From the NCBI RefSeq assembly GCF_017599345.1, contig NZ_JAGFVL010000006.1:62001-126000 (forward strand): DNA of 64,000 nt, in the 5' to 3' direction. The DNA is from Gracilibacillus suaedae (GTDB lineage: Bacteria; Bacillota; Bacilli; Bacillales; Amphibacillaceae). The translations under genes and the position numbers were made by a program. How positions within the stretch are numbered: position 1 is the first letter of the stretch; the number at the start of each line of letters is the position of its first letter. Under the pieces are notes generated by a model that had not been told where the DNA came from, ran no database searches, and was given only the letters and a program-made list of their open reading frames with translations. Shown piece by piece: positions 34,622 through 42,603 of the stretch.

Positions 34622-34749
34622 GTGCTAAACATCTGTACAATCTCCACTTCAAGCTTCAAGTGTTTAGGGATAACGGACGCTAACATCCTGATAAGTCTCG
34701 CTAACAATAGTAGGGGCAAAACCCCTCTGATCATAGTCTCACTTTATCA
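34622..34749 (+). repeat. two-copy leader-type repeat, copy 2
   Basis: Counterpart of 28111-28224: GTGCTAA, ACTTCAAGCTTCAAGT, GGGATAACGGACGCTAACATC, a GGGGcaaaaCCCC hairpin and CTGATCATAG...ACTTTAT. Here no plus-strand gene follows; the anti-sigma gene converges on it. Confidence 0.6.
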
Positions 34750-34806
34750 AGGAACATACAATAATGCAGCTTCAGCGTATACATTTACACTGAAGCTGAC
34801 TAGCAA

Positions 34807-35679
34807 TTATCGTATCGACTCAATAACAGTCTGAAGCCGTGCAGATCCATCGCCTGCTTCAGGATCGGACTGCTCGTATTCAATTACGAGTACATTTTCA
34901 TCTATCTGATAAAGATAATATTCTTGTGAACCGGCATTTTGAGTTAAACCGGAATAGGGATTTTCGCCATCATTTGGTTCCCTAATCTCACCTACATTGT
35001 CGAAGTTTTCATTATATTGTGCATCAAATTCATTTGCTAGCTCTTCTATTGTTGCGTTTTCCTCGACGTATAATCGAATCGATGCAAATTCATCATTCTT
35101 GTCATGGTGCCTTACTGTATTTTCCTCGATCGCATATCTGCCATAATAGGTGTCAACCTGATACTCAATACCATAAGGCTCCATGCGATAATTGTATACA
35201 TATGTTTCTTCTTCTGTTCCTTCGATTGAGATCGTTCGCGTTTCTTCACCTAATCGATCTACTTTAAATTCCTGTTGATTAACTCCTTCACCACTAGGGT
35301 CATCTTCTTCCGGTGTTTCCTCCTCTTCTCTTCCTGAGATATCATCGTCATCAGGATTTTCGACACCTAATCCTTCCATATCATTAGGGTCTTTTGCATC
35401 CTCTCCAGCATTACCAATTTCTTCGCTTTGCTCGTTATCACCAGTAGGGAGCGTGATTTGATCACTATTTATAAATGTATACAGGATTACACCGCAAGCC
35501 AAAACCGCAGCAGTACTCGACAACCAGATGAATGTGTGCTTGGCCTTTGATCGTGACCGCTTTTTCTTGGCATGATTTTGTAGTGCCATTTTCATCGATT
35601 CTTTTTTTTCTGGATCTAACTGGGCATTTGTTTTCAATTCTTTAAGCTCCTTTATTAATTCGTCCTCGTTATGACTCAT
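34807..35679 (-). CDS. membrane-bound anti-sigma factor
   Basis: A 290-residue protein whose ATG overlaps the sigma factor gene by 11 bp. The cytoplasmic N-terminus (~1-45, basic near AKKKRSRSKAKH) is followed by one membrane span (FIWLSSTAAVLACGVILYTF), a very acidic linker (~70-125, Glu/Asp/Gly) and an extracellular domain of ~150 residues. The topology and overlap fit a RsiX-like anti-sigma that holds the ECF sigma at the membrane until an envelope signal arrives. The outer domain is not similar to anything I recognise. Confidence 0.8.
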   Translation of the reverse strand: MSHNEDELIKELKELKTNAQLDPEKKESMKMALQNHAKKKRSRSKAKHTFIWLSSTAAVLACGVILYTFINSDQITLPTGDNEQSEEIGNAGEDAKDPNDMEGLGVENPDDDDISGREEEETPEEDDPSGEGVNQQEFKVDRLGEETRTISIEGTEEETYVYNYRMEPYGIEYQVDTYYGRYAIEENTVRHHDKNDEFASIRLYVEENATIEELANEFDAQYNENFDNVGEIREPNDGENPYSGLTQNAGSQEYYLYQIDENVLVIEYEQSDPEAGDGSARLQTVIESIR

Positions 35680-36172
35680 AATAAACCTCCTTCACTTGCA
35701 GTTTTAAAGCTTTCAAAGCACGGTGGAATGTAACCCTTACCTTCGAATCAGACCATTTTAAAATATTTGCTGTTTCTGTTACAGATAGCTCCTCGATTCC
35801 ACGAAGAATAACAACATCCCGGTAATCCTGCTTGAGTTTTGTGATTGCTTTGTGTAGCTCCAGCTTTTTTTCAGTTAAAAGGTGTTTATCCTCAGGAGAT
35901 ATGTCGATTTTATGCTCATAGGTTTTAATCAGTTTGCGCCAATCTTGTCGTTTTTGTTTTCTTGCTTCATCTATCGCTAAATTACGAGCAATGGAAAATA
36001 GCCAGGTTTTAGGACTGGAATCCCCCTTGAAAGAATCATATCGATCGATTGCTTTAATGAATACCTCTTGTACCAAATCTTCGACATCTGATGTGGACGT
36101 ATAATAGACCAGAAATCGATAGATATCATCAGCATAGGCATCAAACCAATCGGTAATTAACTCTTCATCCAT
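35669..36172 (-). CDS. ECF-type RNA polymerase sigma factor (SigX-like)
   Basis: A 167-residue sigma-70 family protein with region 2 (DIYRFLVYYTSTSDVEDLVQ and PKTWLFSIARNLAIDEARKQ) and region 4 (LKQDYRDVVILRGIEELSVT plus ILKWSDSKVRVTFHRAL). The SSPKTWLFSIARNLAID stretch resembles SigX of B. subtilis, which responds to cell envelope stress and adjusts surface charge. ATG 36172 follows GGGAGGT; the longer frame to 36241 lacks a ribosome site. It is cotranscribed with its anti-sigma. Confidence 0.9.
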   Translation of the reverse strand: MDEELITDWFDAYADDIYRFLVYYTSTSDVEDLVQEVFIKAIDRYDSFKGDSSPKTWLFSIARNLAIDEARKQKRQDWRKLIKTYEHKIDISPEDKHLLTEKKLELHKAITKLKQDYRDVVILRGIEELSVTETANILKWSDSKVRVTFHRALKALKLQVKEVYYES

Positions 36173-36256
36173 TTCGTGACCTCCCTGTTTGTTTGTCTTT
36201 GGTTGTTCTTTACTTATTAGACGACGTTTATACGAAAACATTACACTTTTCGCATT

Positions 36257-36291
36257 AAAAAAGAAAGGTCCTTATGTAAAGAACCTTTCTT
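36257..36291 (-). terminator. rho-independent terminator of the HXXEE gene
   Basis: AAGAAAGGT(T)C and GACCTTTCTT arms with a six-T run on the minus strand. It separates the HXXEE gene from the sigma factor gene. Confidence 0.8.
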
Positions 36292-36302
36292 GTAAGGTAT
36301 AT

Positions 36303-36821
36303 TTAATGTGCCGGTTTTATCCACTTCTCGGCAATTTTGTGGCTGATGAGAAATCCAGGTACTAAAAGAATCATCACAACTAATGCGCCAGTAATCGTGT
36401 TTACTGTTAAAATACCGGCCTTGTAGTAATGGTAGAAAAACAGAATATTATAAGGAAGAATCAGCAATATTGTTGTCCAGACACCTGGAGTGTAACACCT
36501 TAAAAACAATGATTGTAATGGGTGAGTAAACATATTTAAAGCAAAAAAGAGGTTTAGCCCTAAAAATATAAAATAATGTTCTGTTATGACAAAGAGTAAT
36601 ATAAAGATAGAGATAATAACGGAAAACACAAAAACAACGACAGAAAACTGGGAGGATGTAATGTCTTTATACTGGTTGAGCTCCTGTTGAACAAATGCAG
36701 GAATCTTCTTATTAACTCGAGGGTAAGTTTTTTTAAACCAGCTTTCGATCATGATAATCTCTTCCAGATTATGAAGCATAAATATGATTAAAAAAGACAC
36801 GATCCATACATAAATATCCAT
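36303..36821 (-). CDS. HXXEE domain membrane protein
   Basis: A 172-residue membrane protein with about five hydrophobic segments. The name-giving motif is in the first helix (LHNLEEIIMIESWF), and the second conserved part is LNMFTHPLQSLFLR. The family is widespread in Bacillaceae and of unknown function. A strong GAAGGAGGAGG precedes the ATG. It is monocistronic by its terminator, and the purine permease is divergent from it. Confidence 0.85.
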   Translation of the reverse strand: MDIYVWIVSFLIIFMLHNLEEIIMIESWFKKTYPRVNKKIPAFVQQELNQYKDITSSQFSVVVFVFSVIISIFILLFVITEHYFIFLGLNLFFALNMFTHPLQSLFLRCYTPGVWTTILLILPYNILFFYHYYKAGILTVNTITGALVVMILLVPGFLISHKIAEKWIKPAH

Positions 36822-37061
36822 CCCTTTCCTCCTCCTTCATTTTTAATTCTTATGACATGTCTCAAGTCTTATATGAGTTAATATTGTCATTGCACTATTA
36901 ATTTACACAAAATCCCAGTCAATAATCTTACTTATCTAGCCTTCCTATTCCTATAAGAGTTGGTTGTTGAGATCGTTCAAGAATGGTATCAGCATTTTGT
37001 TAAAAAATCACACTCGTGATATGATATGTGAAGCGAAATAGATAGAGTAGGAGCGTTTATC

Positions 37062-38345
37062 TTGAATACACAAAAAATAGTTAATACGTCGATGGAAACG
37101 ATTCAGTGGTTTATCTTTCTACTAGCAAGTTCTGTTGCTTTACCAATTGTAATAGGTGGCATATTTGAAATGAGCTTTGCTGAAATAGCTGGACTGATGC
37201 AACGGACTTTTTTTGTAGTAGGGCTTGCATCTTTTCTACAAAGTATCATTGGACATAAAATGCCGATCATGGAAGGGCCTGCTGGGATTTGGATTAGTAT
37301 TTTTTCGGTAATGGCCGCTACAGGTTTGCAAAATGGTACATCACTTGATGGAACACTTCAGTTATTACAGACAACGATGATATTGACTGGCGTATTTTTG
37401 TTTATATTCGGTATCTTTAAGATTTCTCAATTCATTTTACCTATCTTTACACCACTTGTTACAGGTACTTTTTTCTTCCTGTTAACGGTGCAGTTGAGTG
37501 GCACCTTTTTAGAAGGGATGCTAGGTTTGCAAGGTGAATCGAGCAATATTCAAGTTAAAGAAGCATCGATTGCTACGTTTATCTTTTTAGTAGTTTTAGG
37601 TTTATCCTTTTTTGCTAAAGGGTGGTTGAAAAATTATTCGATGTTCATTGGGATCTTGATTGGATGGATTATTTTTATTCTTGTCGAGGGGGAAGCACCT
37701 GCTATTGGGAATGTACAGCTGTTTGCATTGCCGGAAGTGTTTGCTTTTGGTATACCAAGCTTTAATATTAGCGTGATTCCAATTGCATTACTAATTGCAG
37801 TCATCTTACTCTCAAATATGATTGCCTCTGTAGTTGCGGTTGATCAAGTATTAGGAAATGAAGGAAAGGACCGTAGGAAGGAAATTAATCATGGGACAGC
37901 AGTTTTTGGGATCAATCACGGATTGTCAGGAGTATTCTCCTCGATTGCTAATGTGCCGTTGTCCACCTCTGCTGGATTTATTGGCTTAACAGGGCAAAAA
38001 CGAAAAGCACCGTTTATCTATGCATCTTTTTTGTTAATGCTGTTTGCCTTTTTCCCGCCTATTGTTGCTTTTATCTCGGCGATTCCGGCACCGATTGCAA
38101 ATGCTGCATTAATGGCCTCTTTTGTTCAGCTTGTTGGGTTGGCGATACGCAATGTTACGATCCAGCCATTGGACAACAGAAGAATGACTATTTTGGGAGT
38201 TGCTTATCTGATCGGAATGGGAACCATGTTTCTACCATCAGAGGTGTTCTCAGAATTTCCGCTACTTATACAGAACATAATGAGTAATGGTCTCCTTGTA
38301 GGGACTGCACTTGTTATCATTCTTGAACAATTATGGCGTGAGTAG
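37062..38345 (+). CDS. NCS2 family purine/pyrimidine permease
   Basis: A 427-residue transporter with 12-14 membrane segments of the uracil/xanthine permease family. It has the central GPAGIWISIFSVMA region and the later VPLSTSAGFIGLTGQKRKAP, corresponding to the conserved helix 8-10 substrate region. It is a YwdJ-like symporter by general appearance; the substrate is not readable. It starts at TTG behind TAGGAG 6-7 nt away. It ends in a hairpin shared with the convergent polysaccharide operon. Confidence 0.87.
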   Translation: MNTQKIVNTSMETIQWFIFLLASSVALPIVIGGIFEMSFAEIAGLMQRTFFVVGLASFLQSIIGHKMPIMEGPAGIWISIFSVMAATGLQNGTSLDGTLQLLQTTMILTGVFLFIFGIFKISQFILPIFTPLVTGTFFFLLTVQLSGTFLEGMLGLQGESSNIQVKEASIATFIFLVVLGLSFFAKGWLKNYSMFIGILIGWIIFILVEGEAPAIGNVQLFALPEVFAFGIPSFNISVIPIALLIAVILLSNMIASVVAVDQVLGNEGKDRRKEINHGTAVFGINHGLSGVFSSIANVPLSTSAGFIGLTGQKRKAPFIYASFLLMLFAFFPPIVAFISAIPAPIANAALMASFVQLVGLAIRNVTIQPLDNRRMTILGVAYLIGMGTMFLPSEVFSEFPLLIQNIMSNGLLVGTALVIILEQLWRE

Positions 38346-38351
38346 AAAGGG

Positions 38352-38386
38352 AAAAGGACGAGACTACAATCAAGTATCTCCGTCCT
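38352..38386 (-). terminator. hairpin terminator overlapping the deacetylase stop
   Basis: AGGACG-AGA and TCT-CCGTCCT form the stem; on the minus strand it is followed by TTTTCCC. It serves the exopolysaccharide operon and perhaps the convergent permease. Confidence 0.6.
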
Positions 38387-39317
38387 GTAATCCAATTTTT
38401 TCTTTGAAGTCTTGAATCCTTTCATTTGCAAGGACTTCTTTTCTTGGAACTTGGTAAATGTCTGTTCCTTGTTTGACTGTTCCTGGAATGACGGTAAAAG
38501 CCATATTAAAGTCTAGTTGTTTGAATAGCTGGATGTTTTCTTTGTCAAAGGCACCATATGGTGAAGCAAATGCTTGCGTATTCCCATCAAGATTCACGAT
38601 ACTGGCTTCTAAATCTTCCTGTACAAGCTTATCTGGTTTCCCAATTAAATAAGGGGTGTTATCTTCCATTCTTTTATGGAAGTTATAAGTATGACTTTCA
38701 AATTCAAAGACATCACACGTATTATGTAAGTCATCAACACTAAAGTATTGATATTCACCTGGTTTATATGCTGAATCATACATATTAACTGCTCCAGTAA
38801 TAACAAAATTGGCCGCTGTGAAGCCATGGTCACGAAGTACTGGGGCTGCTTCTATTGCATTATCTTTAAAGCCGTCATCAAAAGTCAGGACAATACTGCG
38901 TTCCGGCACATCCAAATTTCCTTGAATGAACAGTTCTAATTCCTTTAAAGTAAGTGTTGTGTATCCAGCATCTTGCAAGATTTGCATCTGTTCATCAAAT
39001 TCAGATTTTAGAATGATGGTGGAGAAAAGGTCGCCATTTGCTTGAACATGTGTATCATTAAGTTGATCTTCTGGTATAACACGGTGATACATTAATACGG
39101 TAATTTGTTTTGCTTTATTTTCATTTGAAACAACGAATTGGCGTGTATCGTCTCGCCAACTTTGACAAGCTTGTAAGTCAAACGATTTATCTGTCGGAAA
39201 TATAGCTGGATCATATAATGCACGCGAAACATCATCATAATAAAAGCTAATGATAAGCGAAAACAATCCGAAGAAAATCAGAGTGAAGAAGATATTAAAT
39301 AAATGATTCCTAAGCAT
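38370..39317 (-). CDS. polysaccharide deacetylase (PgaB/IcaB-like)
   Basis: A 315-residue NodB-domain (CE4) protein with one N-terminal membrane anchor (IFFTLIFFGLFSLIISFY). Motifs are VLMYHRVIPED, the metal/catalytic TFDDGFKDN (~160) and the second zinc motif SHTYNFH (~215), then FASPYGAFDKEN. It likely removes acetyl groups from an N-acetylhexosamine polymer at the cell surface, as IcaB does for PNAG. It follows the glycosyltransferase by 12 bp and is last in the operon. TAGGAGTG precedes the ATG. Confidence 0.9.
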   Translation of the reverse strand: MLRNHLFNIFFTLIFFGLFSLIISFYYDDVSRALYDPAIFPTDKSFDLQACQSWRDDTRQFVVSNENKAKQITVLMYHRVIPEDQLNDTHVQANGDLFSTIILKSEFDEQMQILQDAGYTTLTLKELELFIQGNLDVPERSIVLTFDDGFKDNAIEAAPVLRDHGFTAANFVITGAVNMYDSAYKPGEYQYFSVDDLHNTCDVFEFESHTYNFHKRMEDNTPYLIGKPDKLVQEDLEASIVNLDGNTQAFASPYGAFDKENIQLFKQLDFNMAFTVIPGTVKQGTDIYQVPRKEVLANERIQDFKEKIGLQDGDT

Positions 39318-39329
39318 TTATGAACACTC

Positions 39330-40706
39330 CTATATGGTATTTTTATTCAGTGAAATTTTCGATACAGTTGGCTGTTGACTATGTTTAATACGCTTAGAAA
39401 CATACCAGCTGTTTTTGTTTTTGAAATAAAGAATTGTCCCCGTTGTGACAAACAACAAGCCTAACAACCGATAAGTAATTGCCTCGAAAGGTATAAATAA
39501 CAGTACTTTTAATAACTGTCTACCGGAGTAGTTCATTCCAAACCTTGCTCCGACTATAACCATTACAATACCTTGATAGATTGCTAGAAAGATGGCTACA
39601 GTGAAAAGCGCGGCTGCTACCATATAACCATTAATGTAAATAAGCAAAGTAATCGGGATGAGTATGGTTGGAAATGCACTCAACGTCCCTAACAGGAACG
39701 AATCAAAAATCAAAAAGAAGGATGCACTAAAACCCAAATGACGAAATAAAGATTTCTTAAAGTGCAAGATACAATCAATAAATGCTTTTTGCCAGCGAAT
39801 TCTCTGATTATAAAGGTCTTTAAATGTTTCTGGACATTGGGTGTAACAGATTGCTTGTGGGATAAATGTTAGTTTTCCTTTTTTATACCTATTATTCGTC
39901 TTCATTAATTTGTGAATTTTTAACGTAATGTCCATGTCTTCTCCAACCGTTTTACGATAACCATTCGCATCAAATAGTGCCTGCTTTCGAAATGCTCCAA
40001 AAGCGCCAGCAATAACTGTGATCGAATTGAGTTTTGCCTGTGTAAATTTATGGAGATAAAAAGATGTCAAATATTGAATAATTTGGTATCGGACAAGACC
40101 TCTCAACTTAAAGGTTGGTCTCGGTTTAAGAATACTGCCACGAAAACCTTGTTGGATTTGTACTAATCCACCAGCAGCAATAATATTCTTATCTTCAAAG
40201 GATGAATTAATGGCGCTTAGCGAATCTGGATCAAGAATACTGTCAGCATCCAACGTTACTACAATTTCTTTCGCAGCATATTCTATGCCTGCGTTCAATG
40301 CATCTGCTTTGCCGCCGTTAACTTTATCAATTAGGTATATTTTTGGAAATAGTTCAGAATGGTAGATATCTTTAATCTCTTGATGTGGGATTTTGACAGC
40401 AGGTAATTTTTTGAATGTTGGTCTGAGGTCTAATTGATCATTTAAGATTTGTAAGGTTTTATCTTGCGAACCGTCATTTACAAAAATAATTTCGTAATTG
40501 TTATAGTTTAAATTGATAATTCCCTGAAGGCAGTTCAAAATAATAGCTTCTTCATTATAAGCGGGGATTACGACACTAATTCCCTTTTCTCTTTTTAATC
40601 TAGTTCCTTTGTTTGTTTTGTTGACTGCATAAAGAGGATAGAGAATATAAAGTAATTGAAAGCAAATAAAAAAAATGAATAGAACAAGGGTGATTTTTAA
40701 TAACAT
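39330..40706 (-). CDS. processive family 2 glycosyltransferase (IcaA/PgaC-like)
   Basis: A 458-residue membrane glycosyltransferase. One N-terminal span is followed by the GT-A domain: VVIPAYNEEAIILNCL, FVNDGS, DADS (DxD, ~150), GEDMDITLKIHK and the processivity motif QRIRWQKAF (QxxRW). Three to four C-terminal spans (~320-435) follow. It polymerises and exports a polysaccharide, by similarity poly-N-acetylglucosamine. It overlaps the GH16 gene by 10 bp. No IcaD or PgaD-type accessory gene is visible. Confidence 0.92.
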   Translation of the reverse strand: MLLKITLVLFIFFICFQLLYILYPLYAVNKTNKGTRLKREKGISVVIPAYNEEAIILNCLQGIINLNYNNYEIIFVNDGSQDKTLQILNDQLDLRPTFKKLPAVKIPHQEIKDIYHSELFPKIYLIDKVNGGKADALNAGIEYAAKEIVVTLDADSILDPDSLSAINSSFEDKNIIAAGGLVQIQQGFRGSILKPRPTFKLRGLVRYQIIQYLTSFYLHKFTQAKLNSITVIAGAFGAFRKQALFDANGYRKTVGEDMDITLKIHKLMKTNNRYKKGKLTFIPQAICYTQCPETFKDLYNQRIRWQKAFIDCILHFKKSLFRHLGFSASFFLIFDSFLLGTLSAFPTILIPITLLIYINGYMVAAALFTVAIFLAIYQGIVMVIVGARFGMNYSGRQLLKVLLFIPFEAITYRLLGLLFVTTGTILYFKNKNSWYVSKRIKHSQQPTVSKISLNKNTI

Positions 40707-41578
40707 GATGGCTTCACTCCCTTTTGTTGATAAACTCTCACGTAATCTACTTCAAATACTTGTGGGAAAACCGTTGTATTATCAGGACTACCAGGCCATT
40801 CCCCACCTATAGCAGTGTTCAAATACAAATACATTTGTTCTTGAGGGATCGATTGGGTGGTTTGGAATCGCTCTATACCATCAATGAACCAGGTGATCGA
40901 ATCGGGGTTCCATTCGATCGAAAAAGTATGGTAGTCTTGTGAATAATCATCACCTATAAACTGGTCAGAGTTACTTTTCAGCTGTTGATCTTCATCTAAC
41001 CAATGTTGTACCATCCAAATTTCATTCGGCTTGTGTCCCAGCATTTCCATAATGTCGATCTCAGGTAACCAGGTGTTGTCGATATTTGGCATCATCCAGA
41101 AAGCAGGGAAGATACCTTGTCCACTGGGTAGTTTCGCTCGCATTTCAACTTTTCCATATTGGAAATAGAATTTGTCTTTAGAGTGAATCGCTGCCGATGT
41201 GTATGATCGCCCCTTATATCGTTGTTTTTTACTGACAAGTTGTAATTTATCATCTGAAACGTTGATATTATGTGGTGTATAAAATTGTAGTTCATTGTTT
41301 TTTTGGGAAGCCCAATTTTCGCTGTTCCAAACATCCGTATCTAATTGTTTCTGATTAAATTCGTCTTGCCAAACTAAAATCCAACCATCCTCTTTGTATT
41401 TGTTTTTTATTGCTAATTGTTTGGTGAAAGTGTCGATCAGGTTTGGCTTATGAGTGTTTAATCGATAGTCATAAACGGATGCTTTGGTCGTCTTAACTTG
41501 TGAATAATGATTCGCTGATGGAAGGCCTGGTAGTATAATTAGCAATAGAAAGAAAATATAAATGGTGAATCTTTTCAT
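40697..41578 (-). CDS. secreted GH16 family glycoside hydrolase
   Basis: A 293-residue protein with a signal peptide (FTIYIFFLLLIILPGLPSA) and a GH16 jelly-roll domain. WQDEFNQKQLD starts the fold, the catalytic ExDxxE is in LPEIDIMEMLG (~160), and WNPDSITWFIDG is conserved. GH16 enzymes cleave beta-1,3/1,4-glucans or galactans. As first gene of an operon with a polymerase and a deacetylase it may trim or release the exported polymer. I chose ATG 41578; ATG 41593 in the same frame lacks a ribosome site, and the site for 41578 (GGATGTGAT) is itself weak. Three SinR-like boxes lie upstream. Confidence 0.88.
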   Translation of the reverse strand: MKRFTIYIFFLLLIILPGLPSANHYSQVKTTKASVYDYRLNTHKPNLIDTFTKQLAIKNKYKEDGWILVWQDEFNQKQLDTDVWNSENWASQKNNELQFYTPHNINVSDDKLQLVSKKQRYKGRSYTSAAIHSKDKFYFQYGKVEMRAKLPSGQGIFPAFWMMPNIDNTWLPEIDIMEMLGHKPNEIWMVQHWLDEDQQLKSNSDQFIGDDYSQDYHTFSIEWNPDSITWFIDGIERFQTTQSIPQEQMYLYLNTAIGGEWPGSPDNTTVFPQVFEVDYVRVYQQKGVKPSCY

Positions 41579-41640
41579 CGTTATCACATCCATATTGACA
41601 TGTTATATATAGAACTGTCGGCGAAATAATTCACGCTTAT

Positions 41641-41656
41641 GTTCTTTATAAAGAAC
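41641..41656. promoter_or_regulatory. SinR-like operator 1
   Basis: GTTCTTTATAAAGAAC, a perfect 16-bp palindrome of the SinR half-site GTTCTYT known from the B. subtilis eps and tapA promoters. It is 63 bp upstream of the GH16 start. Confidence 0.65.
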
Positions 41657-41703
41657 TGCATTAAGTATAGTCTATTTTACCTACAATGAAAAACGTCAAA
41701 ATT

Positions 41704-41719
41704 GTTCTTTTTAAAGAAT
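41704..41719. promoter_or_regulatory. SinR-like operator 2
   Basis: GTTCTTTTTAAAGAAT, one base off perfect symmetry. Start to start it is 63 bp from operator 1 (about six helix turns). Confidence 0.6.
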
Positions 41720-41733
41720 TAGTGGTTGTTTTT

Positions 41734-41749
41734 GTTCTTTTGAAAGAAC
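41734..41749. promoter_or_regulatory. SinR-like operator 3
   Basis: GTTCTTTTGAAAGAAC, seven-base arms around a TG centre. It is 30 bp from operator 2 (about three turns), so all three face the same side of the helix. It lies between the divergent GH16 operon and VOC gene. Confidence 0.6.
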
Positions 41750-41917
41750 ATATCGTTCACTTGCTTAAGATTCCATCAATTTCTGTCATTTAAAAGGTTT
41801 TTTCTGTTATTCTGAGGAATATTTTGTGTACAATAGGGAAAATGATTCGTTTGTTACGGTACTAAAAATCCATAAAATCCACTGAGAGAATTCTCACTTT
41901 TTAAGGAGCGTGTTGTT

Positions 41918-42301
41918 ATGTTTAAAGCTATTCATCATATTGCGGTAATCTGCTCTGATTACCAGGTTTCGAAAGATTTCTATGTTAATAAGTTAGGACT
42001 ATCGATCATAAAAGAGGTATATCGGAAAGAACGTAATTCTTATAAACTAGATTTGGCTTTACATAATAGATATGTGATGGAGCTTTTTTCTTTTCCGGAT
42101 CCACCTGAGCGTCCAAGCTTTCCAGAGGCATGTGGTTTAAGACATCTCGCTTTTTCAGTGGAGGATGTAGAAGAGACTGCAGCAGTTCTCGAAGAAAAGG
42201 GGATACCAGTAGAAGAGATAAGAGTAGATCCAATCACGAATAAACGTTTCACTTTTTTTCAAGATCCGGATCAGTTACCTATCGAGATTTATGAATGTTA
42301 G
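41918..42301 (+). CDS. VOC family protein (glyoxalase I-like, YwkD/GloA2 type)
   Basis: A 127-residue vicinal-oxygen-chelate protein: two beta-alpha-beta-beta-beta modules, with metal ligands expected at His in IHHIAVIC, Glu in RYVMELFSFP, His in LRHLAFSVEDVE and Glu in LPIEIYEC. It matches the SMU/YaeR/YwkD-type small glyoxalase-like family; the substrate is unknown. AAGGAGCG precedes the ATG. Confidence 0.9.
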   Translation: MFKAIHHIAVICSDYQVSKDFYVNKLGLSIIKEVYRKERNSYKLDLALHNRYVMELFSFPDPPERPSFPEACGLRHLAFSVEDVEETAAVLEEKGIPVEEIRVDPITNKRFTFFQDPDQLPIEIYEC

Positions 42302-42396
42302 CGAAAAAACGCATTACTTTAGTGATGTGAGGTGCATGAGGTATAATATATAATGTATCTTCTAAAGGTACAAACTGGATAATAAGGAGCGGTCAT

Positions 42397-42555
42397 ATGA
42401 AGTTTCTTTCACGAATATTTCGCAGGGAAAATTGTGGTGTTTGTGGGAAGAAGCCTGTTAAGCCAAGTTATTACTACAATGACAAGGATGAAAAAATCCC
42501 GGTTTGTTATAAATGTGTAGAATATGCAGAACGAAGAGCATATCGAAAAGCGTAG
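42397..42555 (+). CDS. 52-residue zinc-ribbon protein
   Basis: ATG 42397 behind ATAAGGAGCGG opens a 52-codon frame. CGVCGKK and VCYKCVEY give two CxxC knuckles 26 residues apart, a zinc-ribbon pattern, and the rest is basic (ends EYAERRAYRKA). The stop codon lies inside the terminator stem that follows. The function is unknown; a nucleic-acid-binding or protein-interaction role would fit the charge. Confidence 0.75.
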   Translation: MKFLSRIFRRENCGVCGKKPVKPSYYYNDKDEKIPVCYKCVEYAERRAYRKA

Positions 42556-42580
42556 AGTAAGCTGCTCTACGCTTTTAAAG
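42549..42580 (+). terminator. rho-independent terminator overlapping the zinc-ribbon stop codon
   Basis: AAGCGTAGAG and CTCTACGCTT form a perfect 10-bp stem with a 7-nt loop and TTTT on the 3' side. Confidence 0.85.
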
Positions 42581-42603
42581 TAACCTTGACAAGGAGGATA
42601 AAA

